A stretch of DNA of 64,000 nucleotides from Megalobrama amblycephala (GCF_018812025.1 NC_063045.1:57240957-57304956), one strand, 5' to 3'. Positions 1-27,871 are shown, counted from the stretch's first letter. Numbers and translations: made by a program. The notes: generated from the letters alone by a model not told the origin.

Positions 1-13
1 TTCACGTTTTCAG

Positions 14-15000
<14,987 letters not shown>

Positions 15001-17165
15001 AGCCAATATCCACACTGCAGCTTACTTTCATCAGAAACTCACAATCCCACAAACCACTGGGCAGCAAATAAAAGTTCTTTTATTAAGCGTTGTGGTTGAA
15101 TTAATGGATCAAGAACAGATCATCAGGAACAGGATTATGAACACTTGCGAGTAGGGATGTTTCTTGTGTTTTTTTGCACAGCAGTTGGGTCTAAAGTGCT
15201 CTGTGGGGTCAATACTACATTTTTTCTTGTTCATTTTTTGTATGAAAAAGTGACTGGTGTCTGCAATGTGGTAAGGGTAGTTTTGTTGTTGTTGTTGACA
15301 CATTTAAAATTAAATAATTGATAATATAGTAGACAATGAATTTTCAAATGGTGCATTCATTAAAAAATGTAAATGGTCAAAACACTCCAAACCTTACTTC
15401 CTCATAGGGAAAAAAAAAGACATTTAACCTTTTCCTGTATATAAGGAACTGTTGTGTACACTTTGTAACAATCATGTGCCATTGACTGAAATATCCTGTG
15501 AAAGCAGAAAAAAATGCTGAGCCAACACATATCGCTCAGTATGCTGAATACACACATTGCTTGAATTTAGTCTGTAAAGGCACTTTACATGTTTACATGT
15601 TTAATGGATGTAAAAAAAAAATGCTTTAATATGTCATTGTTTGCATTGTCATGATGTTCAGTATAAAATGAAATGGGATTATTTGAAGTTTTGTGAGACT
15701 TCAATCAATAATGAATTTCAGTTTACTTTCATGATGGGTTTTAATTCTACATGAATTGCAGACAAATGTTCTATCAAATGTTGTAGGCATATGAAAACTT
15801 TTAAAGATGTCTATAAACAGCATATGGTCATGAGTCCATGATATATTTTAGGGCTTCTCATTAAATAATACTGTTAAGAAGGTTTATCAAAAGCTGTGCA
15901 GTTGAGATAACTATTGTCTTATCAAATTGTATTGTGTTGTCCATTACATCAAAACATTTTTGTGGTAAAAATCAAATTAAAATGCAAATTAAGCACATTG
16001 CCCCTAACCGTTTTAATCATGTTAGGGGGAATGTGATTCTCCCCATCAACTGTTTGGCTACCCATATTCCTCAAAATATCTTCTTTTGTGTTCAGCAGAG
16101 GAAAGAAATTCATACAGGTTTGTTTGGAACAACTTGAGGGTGAGCAACTGATACAAGGCCAGGCACATTTGTTTTATTAAAACCTAAAAGCAGCACAACA
16201 AATATAACTAGGATTTATAAATTGCACTTTAAAATACATGCCATTATTAGCATACAGTATCGAGAATGAGTCGTTTTATTTTTGCCGCCATTTTGAAATC
16301 GCAGTTCTTTTTGCCACCGCAAGATGGCAGGAGCGAGCAACAGTACAGAATGAGGCTACACCAGGTTGGACATTTATTTTATTGATCATTTTAATCAGTT
16401 TTCTTTTATTTAATGTTTGCTATTACTGCGTATGCAGAGCAGAGTGCCTTTAAAGAAATACACAAACCTTCTGTGTTGACAGAAACGTTCCTGATGTGAG
16501 TTTTGTGAGTAAAATAACAATTTTACACAATGACATCCATAAAAACGGAAAATGTTATACTTAGTAATTTCAGAATTAACCTTATATTTTCCTTTCAAAA
16601 TATTTAATATCCTTTTCCAACCTAGTTAAATCTCAGGCAAATGTTATTGAAAACATGGATTTCTAAGGCCTTTAAATGATTAACATTATCAAGATTTACC
16701 TAAGTTAGCTGAAAACCTGTTGTAAACAATCTTCTGCCCTCTGGTTGATACTTGATACTTTTTTAGTAAGTAATATGTATTTTGCTTTGTAATTATTTTA
16801 TTAAGTAAACGTTTTAAGTTGTCTCCTACTGATAAAAAGATCTCTCTAATTTAGCTACATTACAAGATATCAGATTTTCATTTTACTTTTGGGCAATACA
16901 AATCATCATCTGCACTGAACTGCATATTTTTGTTCAGTTTGGGCCTCTAAATAAAATTTATGTTTTTTCCCTCCATATTCTTACTAAATCATACTATATG
17001 GGCCATGAGAGGCTGATGTATCTTACAAAAATAAAAAAAAAAAAAAATTGTCTTCATGTTCCATAAATAGATTTTTCTAGCCATTTTATCAGGCTTTACA
17101 GGGTTAAAGTATGAAATCAGAATTGGATTTGTGTGCCGTTAGTCCATATCTGGTAAATATCTAAG
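15001..17165 (+). other. scarb1 3' UTR and downstream DNA
   Basis: AATAAA occurs at 15067-15072, 66 bases after the stop, and again at 16950-16955; which is used cannot be told. A fragment of a foldback-type repeat (CTTCTTTTGTGTTCAGCAGA and ACTTGAGGGTGAG) lies at about 16058-16150. No further gene is seen. Confidence 0.5.
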
Positions 17166-17169
17166 TTAA

Positions 17170-17890
17170 AGGGTTAGTTCACCCAAAAATGAAAATATGT
17201 CATTTATTACTCACCCTCATGTCATTCTACACCCGTAAAACCTTTGTTCTTCTTTCGAACACAAATTAAGATATTGTTGATGAAATCCGATGGCTCAATG
17301 AGACCTCTATTGAGAGCAAAGCCATTAAAACTCTCAAGATCCATAAAGGTACTAAAAACATATTTGAAACAGTTCATGTGAGTTCAGTGGTTCAATATTA
17401 ATATTATAAAGCAACAAGAATACCTTTTTTGTGCGCCAAAAAAACTAAATAAAGACAACAATATCTATATGGGCCGATTTCAAAACACTGCTTCTGAGCT
17501 TTACGAATCAAATCAATGAATCGGAAAGTCACGTGATTTCAGCAGTTTAGCCATTTGATAGGAACAAAAGATTCATAAAGCTCAGAAGCTTCAAGAAGCA
17601 GTGTTTTGAAATCGGCCCATCACTAGATATTGTTGAATAAAGTCGTTATTTTGTTTTTTTGGCGCACAAAAAGTATTGTCTCTTTATAATATTAAGATAG
17701 AACCACTGAACTCACATGAACTGTTTTAAATGTTTTTAGTACCTTTATGGATCTTGACAGTTTCAATGGCATTGCTGTCTATAGAGGCCTAGCCATTGGA
17801 TTTCATCAACAATATCTTAATTTGTGTTCCAAAGATGAACGAATGTCTTACGAAATGTAGAACAACATGAGGGTGAGTAATAAATGACAT
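17170..17890. mobile_element. Foldback element, AGGGTTAGTTCACC family, copy 2
   Basis: TTAA at 17166-17169 precedes AGGGTTAGTTCACCC. The two long arms are inverted copies (GAAATCGGCCCATC near the centre, CATGAGGGTGAGTAATAAAT near the right end). The last bases of the right terminus are lost. Confidence 0.78.
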
Positions 17891-18289
17891 TATTTTCAGC
17901 AGATAACTATTTTAAATTTTAAATCTATTTAGTGGGTGTGTTCATTTTTCTGTCCAATAAAATACTTTCTTCCTCTAATTCCACCTGCCATCTAGCAATA
18001 ACAAGTAGCAAATTATCCTTTTGTATTACCATAAAACAAACAGAAATAATGTGATATTTTATGGATGACTTTTAAAGCAAGCTGAAATTTGGTTTAGAAT
18101 CAGTTCCCATAAGATTAGCAAAAATCAATAAGTGTCAACCTGATGCGTCAATGTTAAATGTGTGCTTTGATGTATGTAAAGGTCCTTGGGGTCTCCCAGA
18201 TCCCAAACAAAGGTTACCACTTTATCAATGCAGGTCATCCGAACTTCTTCAGCATTTGAAACGAAACGTGCTGACTGTTTGACGACTGT

Positions 18290-18399
18290 TCAATCGAAGA
18301 AGTTGGCAAATGTGTAGATGTGACCTTTTCCGCAGAGCTGCTGCGCTTCAATCATGTCCTGAGGGGACGCGTGTCTCAGTGTTTCCTTGACCCTCGCTG
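18290..18399 (-). CDS. Unrecognised terminal coding exon (possible gene end or fragment)
   Basis: Read on the minus strand, TGTAATCAG at the 5' side forms an acceptor. The next 110 bases begin in phase 1 and give 35 codons from ARVKETLRH through MIEAQQLCGKG to GHIYTFANFFD and TGA. The peptide has a non-repetitive, protein-like composition, and the sequence is unlike the surrounding transposons. I do not recognise the family and found no convincing upstream exon between 18400 and 34000. It may be the last exon of a gene whose other exons I missed, or a gene relic. Confidence 0.4.
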
Positions 18400-18564
18400 C
18401 TGATTACAGTAACCTATGGTGTCATGGCCACAAAGCTGTATTGCATGTGAAATATAGCACGTTATACAGGATCATATCTCAAATATATGATTAATCATAT
18501 CTCAAATATATGATTGGTCTGCTACATTGTATGTGGTGTAGAGATTTATCTTTCTTGGATTTAA

Positions 18565-18715
18565 AGGATTAGTTCACTTCAGAATTAAAATTTCCGTTAA
18601 TTTACTCACCCCCATGTCATCCAAGATGTTTATGTCTTTCTTTCTTCAGTCAAAAAGAAATTAAGGTTTGAGGAAAACGTTCCAAGAAATTTTAATTCTG
18701 AAGTGAACTAATCCT
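18565..18715. mobile_element. Short foldback element in TTAA, AGGATTAGTTCACTTC family, copy 1
   Basis: AGGATTAGTTCACTTCAGAA and its reverse complement end the 151-bp element, flanked by TTAA at 18561-18564 and 18716-18719. A larger copy lies at 39345-40132. Confidence 0.85.
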
Positions 18716-19383
18716 TTAACTTCAGTAGTCTTTGTTTGACAAAGCAATTATGAAACAGACAGAACAACACCGTACCAGATTTGGCGACACAGGCAGCAGT
18801 GCTTCAAGAGCTGAATGCAAATAGAAAACATGCTTCAAATATTTAATGAGCTCCGTTGGGTTCTGGCCAGTCCATAGATTGTTCTATTTGTGGACGCCAG
18901 TTGTTTGTGTCCATCAAACGTAATGGAAAGTTAACATGCATTCGGTACCTGTTGGTTTGTCTTTCTTTATCTTGTTTTTTATGCCTTTCATGTCTCTTGG
19001 AGTCGACATAATCAGCTGTTTACCTGAGCAATTTGGTGTTTGTATTCCTGTTGTGTCTCATGATACTTTGGCTCCTGTTTGCCACCCTGCTGGACCGAGT
19101 GGGTTTGACATCCAAAGGGAGGGTGCAGGTCGTCTCTTCAAGAAACATCAAACCGAGATGTAATTGTGGTCGCCCTTCCAACATCTTTGATGTCTGCAAC
19201 CCAGGCATGACCAAAGTCTGGTGTGAAATTGTAGCATGGAGTAGACTGAGAATATTAATGCAGATGCAGAGTATGATGAAGGTGAAGCTCATGAAAACAT
19301 GTCCAGGTCACATTCCATCCCATTTGGAAAAAATAAATCGTCCAAAAATAAAAAATAAAAAATGCTACTGCCCAAAAGTTTTG

Positions 19384-19414
<31 letters not shown>

Positions 19415-20034
19415 TTATTAACCCTTGTGTATTGTTCAAATTCACTACCATTTTGTTATGTTCAGGATGAAAACATCCACTAAATTAAATTGCTGTAAAA
19501 CTGTATCAGATAAATATTTTTTTTTTTTTGCATAAATCTGTTAATCAACTTCAATCCTGATCAAAACTACTAAATGTTTAAAAAAAATCCAGGATTTTTA
19601 CTCTTTAATTGCCAAGTTCATAAATGATGTCACTGATTTGGGGGAAAAAACACACAAAATGACTTATTTTCAATACAAAAAGTGATTGTGGACTGGATGT
19701 TTTTTTTTAACCTTTTATCACAGTCTTGGACATGTGAAAGATTAGTAACAACATTGGCTTTGATGCATTGTTAGTTTTTGTGCAGCATTGGATTTTATTT
19801 TTTTCTCCCTCATTTACTGTTCGTGGCTATTTTTGCCCCATTGACTTCCATTATAATGACATTTTTTGGTTGCAAAGCCATGACACCATATAATCATGCA
19901 TTCTTGATTGTTGGTGGTTTTCCCTGTTGGGAAGAGGTAAAATTTGTAATTTTTACTGTTGATCACCAGGTGGCACTTAAAAAGCTTAGTTTCTGGCATT
20001 TATATGGAGTTATATGGAGTACAACAGCATATTA

Positions 20035-20036
<2 letters not shown>

Positions 20037-20069
<33 letters not shown>

Positions 20070-20095
20070 TGTGTGTGAGAGAGAGAGTGAGAGAC
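20037..20095. repeat. (TG)n and (GA)n microsatellite
   Basis: GT repeats are followed by GA repeats in the left arm of the piggyBac-like element. The mirrored CA/GA tract is at about 20963-21018 in the right arm. Confidence 0.9.
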
Positions 20096-20328
20096 CTTTG
20101 CGCACTTACCTTGATGCGTCTGAGAAAATCAAAATATGCACCTCAGCTCTCAGAACTACATGGAGTAAACAAAAACAAAGTAAGTGTATTTATGCACCTG
20201 CTGCCTTTTGATGGTGAGAAGTATGGATGGCCTATGTGTGAAATGCTTGTCTTTTCTTGATGGTAAAGCCAATTTAAAACCTTAAAATCCTTCAGTGATA
20301 CACTTTTCCATTTTTTTCTGTAAAAAAT

Positions 20329-20712
20329 CTACTCTGCATCAGATTTATGAACATAATTTATTATGAACCAAAGTGCAACAATTTTGCAGCGACCATGGAG
20401 GTTGGTTATGCTGACAATGAGGTCAGTCATCTCCTCCGTTAAAAACAGACTGAACACAGAATCCACGTTCTGGACCCTTGCGATGGCATAACGCGTCGGC
20501 ACTGGAGTCACTCCTCTGGCAGGCTGAAGAAAGGGAGTTGTCTCCACATTGGTGGAAAACCACACTTCACCGTTTCTCCCAATCCACCCAGATCCAGGAT
20601 CCTCTGAATCCTCCTCGCCTTCAGTGGAAGCTGGAGAGGATGATGGGGGTGCCACAAAAAAATCAGGATCTGATTCGGTACATTCAGGATCTGACTTCGG
20701 TACAAGTAAAGC
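20329..20712 (-). pseudogene. piggyBac transposase N-terminal fragment
   Basis: The minus-strand frame carries an acidic, repeated ESDPD/KSDPE stretch followed by GEVWFSTNVETTPFLQPARG and FSLFLTEEMTDLIVSITNLHG. This resembles the region before the DDE domain of piggyBac transposases and PGBD proteins (acidic linker, then a helix block ending in IxxxTN). There is no catalytic domain and no ATG in frame, so it is a relic within a foldback element. Confidence 0.6.
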
Positions 20713-20970
20713 CCTTTCTCATGTTGCTTGCTGCTCTTCTCACCATCAAATGACCAGCAGGATGGCACGCTAGTGTTTAAATCCACTTACCTTGTTTTTG
20801 TTTAGTCTGTGCTTCTCACCATCAAAAGGCAGCAGGTGCATAAATACACTTACTTTGTTTTTGTTTACTACATGTAGTTCTGAGAGCTGAGGTGCATATT
20901 TTGATTTTCTCAGATACATCACGGCAAGTTGGCATAAGGTCTCTCACACACTCTCTCTCTATCTCACACA

Positions 20971-21010
<40 letters not shown>

Positions 21011-21429
21011 CACACACACTATAATATACTGTTATACTCCATATAACTCCATATAAATGCCAGAAACTAAGCTTTTTTTGCACAGGCCAATCTAAAGGGT
21101 TAATGGTGCCACCTGGTGATCAACAGTAAAAATTACAAATTTTACCTCTTCCCAACAGGGAAAACCACCAACAATCAGAATGCATGATTATATGGTGTCA
21201 TGGCTTTGCAATCAAAAAAATGTAATTATAATGGAAGTCAATGGGGCAAAAACAGCCACGAACAATAAATGAGGGAGAAAAAATTAAAATCTGATGCTGC
21301 ACAAAAACTAACAATGCATCAAAGCCAATGTTGTTACTAATCTTTGACATGCCCAAGACTGTGATAAAAGGTTAAAAAAAATATCCAGTCCACAATCACT
21401 TTTTAAATTGAAAATAAGTCATTTTGTAT

Positions 21430-22327
21430 GCCATACAAATCTTTGCTCCATTGTTTCCTCCTTCTTATATAAATCTCATTTGTTTAAAAGACCTCCGACG
21501 AACAGGCGAATCTCAACATAACACCGACTGTTACATAACAGTCGGGGAGTCCGCCCCCAATATTTGCATATGCCAGCCCACGTTTCCAACATTATCAAAG
21601 GCATTACACAAGGGCAGCCAGTATTAACGTCTGGATCTGTGCACAACCAAATCATCAGACTAGGTAAGCAAGCAAGAACAATAGTGAAAAATGACAGATG
21701 GAGCAATAATAACTGACATGATCCATGAAAACATGATATTTTTAGTGATATTTGTAAACTGTCTTTCTAAATGTTTCGTTAGCATGTTGCTAATGTACTA
21801 TTAAATGTGGTTAAAGTTACCATCGGTTATTACTGTATTCACGGAGACGAGAGCCGTCGCTATTTTCATTTTTAAACACTTGCAGTCTGTATAATGCGTA
21901 AACACAACTTCATTCTTTATAAATCTCTCCAACAGAGTAGCATTAGCCGTTAGCCACGGAGCACTATCAAACTCATTCAAAATCCTAAGTAAACAATAAA
22001 ACAGTATACAACACTCACATAATCCGACGCATGCATGCCGCATGCATGACGAATACTTTGTAAAGATCCATTTTGAGGGTTATATTAGCTGTGTAAACTT
22101 TGTTAAGGCACTGTTCAAGGCAAGCGCGAGCTCTGTGGGCGTGGACCACGGGATTTAAAGGGGCCACAGCATAAAATCGGCGCGTTTATAATGATGCCCC
22201 AAAATAGGCAGTTAAAAAATGAATTAAAAAAAATCTATGGGGTATTTTGATCTGAAACTTCACAGACACATTCAGGGGACAGCTTAGACTTATATTACAT
22301 CTTTTAAAAACATAATCTAGTGCACCT
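21430..22327 (+). mobile_element. TTAA element, AGGTGCCC family, copy 2, 5' truncated
   Basis: The copy is alignable with 11700-12564, starting at CATTGTTTCCTCC and ending GTGCACCT before TTAA (22328-22331). About 90 bp of its left end is missing at the junction with the piggyBac-like element. Confidence 0.75.
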
Positions 22328-22331
22328 TTAA

Positions 22332-23240
22332 CATAAGGGTTTATTAAGCAAGGTTGCATTGAATTGATCAATAAAGACATTTATAATGTTACAAAATATA
22401 CTATTTCTAAATAATACAAAGTTCTGTCATGAAACTCTAGATGGCACAGACTGATGGGTCCTTAAGGCCTGAGACATAAGACATAAGGGCAGTTTCAACT
22501 GATTTTAAGCATTATGATCCTCCGAATGCACACCCTAGAAGATTTGTCTGGACCACTAGACTGTATTAACATTTTAAGCTTGAGACGAGATCTCACGAAG
22601 ACTCACAAGATCAAACATGACTTAAGAAAAAAAAAAACGGAGGAAGATTAAAGTCGTCTGCTGGTTCTCCTGGCATGAGTTTGATACTTACGATTTGGGG
22701 TTGTGCAGGCTCCAATGTGATTGGGAGCAATAAAATTATCGTAATGACTCCACACAATTAAGGGTTTTTTGGACAAAAAGTTGGTTGTGACAAGCCTTGA
22801 ATCGGACCACACCCCTCAGATCATTGGGGGTTGCAAATCAGGCCCAAAATCAGGCTTAAAATCTTCAAATGTGTGATAGTGTCTACTTAATGATATTAAA
22901 TACAAAGTTCTGTCATGAAACTCTAGATGGCACAGGCTGATAGGTCTTTAACTCAATCTGCTTGCAATCATATCATTCTCTAAAGGACACAGATGATTGG
23001 TTGCAGCTGTATCAGTAGCCAATGAGCCTTGCTGCTCATACTTGGTTAACATTTGCTATAGAAGTGCAGTAGCAAATGTTTCCGTAACCCCCCACCTTCC
23101 CCAGCTCCACCTGTATAGATCTGCTACGGGTAATTCATATATGCTATATTGTACAGCAGTAGCATGTCTTACTTGCTCACAGCAGTGTGTCGTGTATGTA
23201 TTGGCAGTAGTAAGTCCTGTAATAATATTACATTCATGAA
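22332..23240. repeat. Dispersed repeat region with a 37-bp internal duplication
   Basis: The block containing TTCTGTCATGAAACTCTAGA occurs at about 22417-22452 and 22899-22935. The downstream part matches 11310-11610. No gene is seen. Confidence 0.5.
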
Positions 23241-23846
23241 GCATATATAATCTTGCTTAATTAGCCTTTTGGCAGTGATGTGAAAGAATATGAGAAGAAT
23301 GAATATTGATTCTGATATTTTCATTCAGATTAGCTTGTTTAATTCTCCCCATATTGATTATTTGATTTTAAAAAAGCAGATGAGACACAGTCTTCCCTAC
23401 TGCGGATATTCATAAACAAACACAACTATCTAGTGTCTAAATGATGCAAGTACAGTGCAAGAGTGACCTCTCACTTTTTCAGTGGCCTTAATTCTGGAAG
23501 TATTTGCCCTGTTCATTTTCTGCATAGAAAGAGTTTGAAGCCATGAACTGACCCCAAACGCTCTAAGATAAATCACTACATTTGAAGCAAAAAAGTACTA
23601 GACTATATACTTAATGTCTTTTATGAAGGAATGAACTGCTCCTTGCATTAAGTAACTAAGTTATTACATGTATAAAAACAATATATTTTAAGTATTGCAA
23701 AACTTTCACATGTAGGCTATGCAAATATGTAAGATGTTTGAGTAGGCAAACTTGATTGCCGCATGTAATAACTTAACTTAAGTAACATAACTTGACTATA
23801 CTACAATGTAAATTACACACACTCGGTGTTTCCCATATATTTATAT

Positions 23847-24678
23847 GTTAGTTCACCCAAAAATTCTGTCATTAATTACTCACCCTCATGTCGTTCTACA
23901 CCCGTAAAACCTTCATCTTCGGGAACACAAATTAAGATATTTTTGATGAAATCCGTTGGCTCGTGAGGCTTGCATTGAGAGCAAGTTAACGTAGACTGTC
24001 AAACGTCCAGAAAGGAACTAAAAGATATTTAAAATAGTTCATGTGACTACAGTGGTTCAACCTTAATGTTATGAAGTGACGGGAATACTTTTTGTGCGCC
24101 AAAAACGAAATAACGACTTTATTCAACAATATCTAGCACTCGTCTCTGAGCTAAACACTTTACGAATCTTTTGTTTCGAATCAGTGGTTTGGAGCGTGTA
24201 TCAAACGATCTCAAACAGCCAAAGTCACATGATTTCAGTAAACGAGGCTTCATTGCATCATAAGTGTTTCAAAATTTCAATGGTTCACGTGACTTTGGCA
24301 GTGCTCCGAACCACTGATTTGAAACAAAAGATTTGTAAAGCTTCGAAGCTTCACAAAGCAGTGTTTAGTTCAGTGACGAGTGCTAGATATTCTTGAATAA
24401 AGTTGTCATTATGGGTTTTTTTGGCGCACAAAAAGTATTCTTGTCGCTTCATAACATTAAGGTTGAACCATTGTAGTCACATGAACTGTTTTAAATATGT
24501 TTTTAGTACCTTTCTGGGAGTTTGAAAGTCTAAGTTAACTTGCTGTCATTGCAGGCCTCACAGGCCATCAGATTTTATCAAAAATATCTTAAATTGTGTT
24601 CCGAAGATGAACGGGTGTGGAATGACATGAAGGTGAGTAATTAAAGACAGAATTTTCATTTTTGGGTGAACTAACCCT
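23847..24678. mobile_element. Foldback element, GTTAGTTCACC family, copy 3
   Basis: The element opens GTTAGTTCACCCAAAAATTC and ends GGGTGAACTAACCCT before TTAA (24679-24682). The arms meet near 24260 and are reverse complements (GCTCCGAACCACTGATTTGA in the right arm). The outer left bases are missing. Confidence 0.8.
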
Positions 24679-24704
24679 TTAACTAGACTGTGGCGGCCCA
24701 TGTC

Positions 24705-25813
24705 TACGGTGGCCCAGTAGTGCACAACACAACGAAATTAAAAAAGCAAACATAAGTTCACAACACAACGGAAACAAGCCACAACACAACGAAATAAAGC
24801 CACAACACAACGGAATAAGCCACAACACAACGGAATTAAACCACAACACAACGGAATAAGCCACAACACAACGGAATCAAGCCACAACACAACGGAATCA
24901 AGCCACAACACAACGGAATCAAGCCACAACACAACGGAATTAAACCACAACACAACGGAATCAAGCCACAACACAACGGAAATGCTCCCGACCACTTGGG
25001 GGCTCTCAGAGCTAGGTAATGTTACTATTCCTTGCCACTGTTCTATAAAGTCGACAGTTTTACAAAGATATCAATACCATGATTAGTTTTAAGTATGTAA
25101 GCATTGTATATCGACATGGTATATTAATTAAAAATCAACTACGTTCACAATAGCTTCATATTTATACTTGTGAATGATTTGACGCGATACCACGAATCAT
25201 GATGAAGGGAACGTCTGCCAGTTCCACCAAGTGGTTAAAACGTATAATTTGTATTCATTAAAATTACTTTTAACATTTAAAAACAGACATGTTCAAGTTC
25301 CAAAGGTTGTTAGTTCCTGTTGGTAATACTGACAAGCTTTGGAATTTGAATATGTCTGTTTTTAAATGTTAAAAGTAATTTTAATGAATACAAATTATAC
25401 GTTTTAACCACTTAGTGGGATTGGCAGACGTTCCCTTCATCATGCGCCGTGGTAGCGCGTCAAATCATTCACAAGTATAGGCCTAAATATGAAGCTATTT
25501 TGCACGTAGGTGATATTGAATTAATATTTCATGTCGATATGCAGTGGTTACATACTGTTTAAACTAATCGTGGTATTGATATTACTGCCGACTCTATAGA
25601 ACAGTGGCAAGGAAAACTAACTTTACCGAGCTCTGAGAGCCCCCTAGTGGTCGGGAGCATTTCCGTTGTGTTGTGGCTTTATTCCGTTGTGTTGTGGCTC
25701 GATTTCGTTGTGTTGTGGCTCGATTCTGTTGTGTTGTGTCTCGATTTCGTTGTGTTGTGAACTTATGTTTGTTTTTTTAATTTCGTTGTGTTGTGCACTA
25801 CTGGGCCACCGTA
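24705..25813. mobile_element. TACGG-ended foldback with CACAACACAACGG tandem arrays
   Basis: The inverted termini are TACGGTGGCCCAGTAGTGCA and its complement. The 6-bp duplication CATGTC flanks it exactly (24699-24704, 25814-25819). Next to the left end is an array of about a dozen units near 21 bp (CACAACACAACGGAATCAAG). A shorter inverted array lies at about 25655-25795. Inside them are unique inverted arms of about 300 bp (25000-25290 with 25340-25640). No transposase is encoded. Confidence 0.85.
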
Positions 25814-25819
25814 CATGTC

Positions 25820-27300
25820 CTTCCTGAAAAATCAATTCCTCTTTGGAGAAAATGAATGGGATTTTTACTTTTGAAACTGCTCTATTGTCACACAAGGCAA
25901 TTTAGATGCTCAAGGCCATAGGCATAATTCACAAAGAGGATTACAGCTCACTGAAATTCAGCATAGCACGTCGATGAAATTATTTAGTGCACCAAGCATT
26001 TTTCCATTACAGTGTTATGGTCATTTTTTTTGCTAGAAAGGATGATGAAGAGGAAGCCGAAGCATCTTAATGCACTTCTTCTGGATGTTTTGCCTCTATC
26101 TGTCTTCCCCGTGAATGAGCTTTGTGATTCGCTATTAATAATTGAGTATTGTAAATGCAGACAGCTAGGCCTCATCAATCAAGGAATATCTAGGCTAATA
26201 TGTATAATTATAATTATTCTATGCAGATGGCTTGGGGTGCTGTGATTAATCATTTGTTAAAGAGGCATTCTTTGATATGTCTGCTTGGACTCCATAAAGC
26301 ATATCATTAAAACCCATTTAGCCATTCAAAAGATTGAATGACAGGTTATCAAAGACAAGCTGATCCACGCCTCGCCACTTCAGCTGAAGATGTCACTGTA
26401 GCATCTGATTATATCAAGACTTAAATTAACTCAACTCTCTGTGCGCAACAGGTCTCCTGGAGCCGCTCTCAGGGAGTGAGTGATGCTCAAAGATCCTTTC
26501 AAGGTAAATCATATTCTGTCCTTTGATACAGGGTTGGAGAGCAGGTCTGAAAATGAAAACATGTGGACACACAACTGTAGTGATCTGTGTTTAAGTGTTC
26601 TCCATCATGTGTTTGGAATTTAGTGCCATCATTGGGTGAATAATGGGCCAAAATTTGTACAATATTGGTTATATTGGTGTTATGTATAATGTATTTTAAA
26701 TATTTCTTAAAAAAATATGTATTTATGTACTAGTAGAATATATTTTTTGCTCCAGAACATATTTTATGTGCAATCAAAAATATATATATTTATTATATTT
26801 TATAATAAATTTTAATGTTTGTTTTTTAATAATTTATTTTAGGTTTTTAATTAGCAAAAATACACTAAAATTGCTACCTTAAATTTTTAAGTACAATCAA
26901 CTGTATGTAAGTTATTTCAACTTAAATTGCATTAAACTGACTTTAAAAAACAAGTTGAATTTTATATAACTTATTTAAAAAGCTGAAAATTGCTTAACTT
27001 GATGAGTTAAAGGTGCTAAAGAGGATCTTTTCGTCGACTGAGAAACCAAAGACTGTTAGTGAGTTTTTGAAATGAGCGCATGCGTAAGAACAACCCCCCT
27101 CCTTCACAGCTCATTTCGAGGGAACGCCTCCCAAAACTCGTGCACGAGTATAAATATATAAATAGTCTTTTATCAGTTAGTAAAGACAGTTTCAAGTAAT
27201 ATTGCAAAAATGTATAAAACAAAACATCCTCTTTAGCACCTTTCAAGTAATGTAAAAACATATGTTATGACTTATTGACCATATTTTTTAATGTAACTTA
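25820..27300. other. Intergenic, no gene recognised
   Basis: AT-rich DNA. A possible plus-strand exon-like stretch (CAACAG, then about 26452-26503, then GTAAATC) could not be linked to anything. Confidence 0.3.
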
Positions 27301-27305
27301 TTTAA

Positions 27306-27811
27306 AGGGTTAGTTCACATAAAAAATGAAATTTCTGTCATTAATTACTCACCCTCATGTTGTTCCAAACCTGTAAGACCTTTGTTCGTCTTCGGAACAC
27401 AAATTAAGATTTTTGTATGAAATCCGTGAGCTTCCTGACTTCTGATAAACGGCAAAACCTGGAAGCGCTGCACTACTACGTCAACAGCATAGGAGACTGA
27501 CATGGAAGAGAAGAAATTGTTGAATAAAGTCATTATTTTTGTTTTTGCGCGCAAAAAGTATTCTCATCGTTTCATAACATTAAGGTTGAACCACTGTAGT
27601 CACGTGGACTATTTTAACGCTGTCTTTACTACCTTTCTGGGGCTTGAAAGTGGTATTAATGTTACAGTCTATCAGAGGTCAGAGTGCTCTCGGATTTCAT
27701 CAAAAATATCTTAATTTGTGTTCCGAAGATAAACGAAGGTCTTATGGTTGTGGATCGACATTAGGGTGAGTAATTAATGACAGAATTTAAATTTTTGGGT
27801 GAACTAACCCA
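27306..27811. mobile_element. Foldback element, AGGGTTAGTTCAC family, copy 4
   Basis: TTAA flanks the element at 27302-27305 and 27812-27815. The ends are AGGGTTAGTTCACAT and GGGTGAACTAACCC. The two arms are inverted copies with a shorter centre than copies 2 and 3. Confidence 0.83.
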
Positions 27812-27871
27812 TTAAAGATGATTTATTTATTTTTTTTTACATTTGAGCTCAAAAATTACAGATTTGTTTAA

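Larger units (their letters stand above)
19418..21427. mobile_element. piggyBac-like element with long inverted arms
   Basis: The left end is TTAA followed by CCCTTGTGTATTG, a piggyBac-type terminus. About 570 bp of the left arm (19654-20221) is repeated in reverse complement at 20815-21427, including the TG/CA and GA microsatellites. The outer part of the right arm is missing; the element stops at the start of the next transposon. The central region holds a transposase N-terminal relic on the minus strand. Confidence 0.78.

Noticed and set aside
24679..24995. Frames encoding repeated SVVLWLD/PLCCGL units
   Set aside because: They are translations of the CACAACACAACGG tandem array, with no start context or non-repeat sequence.
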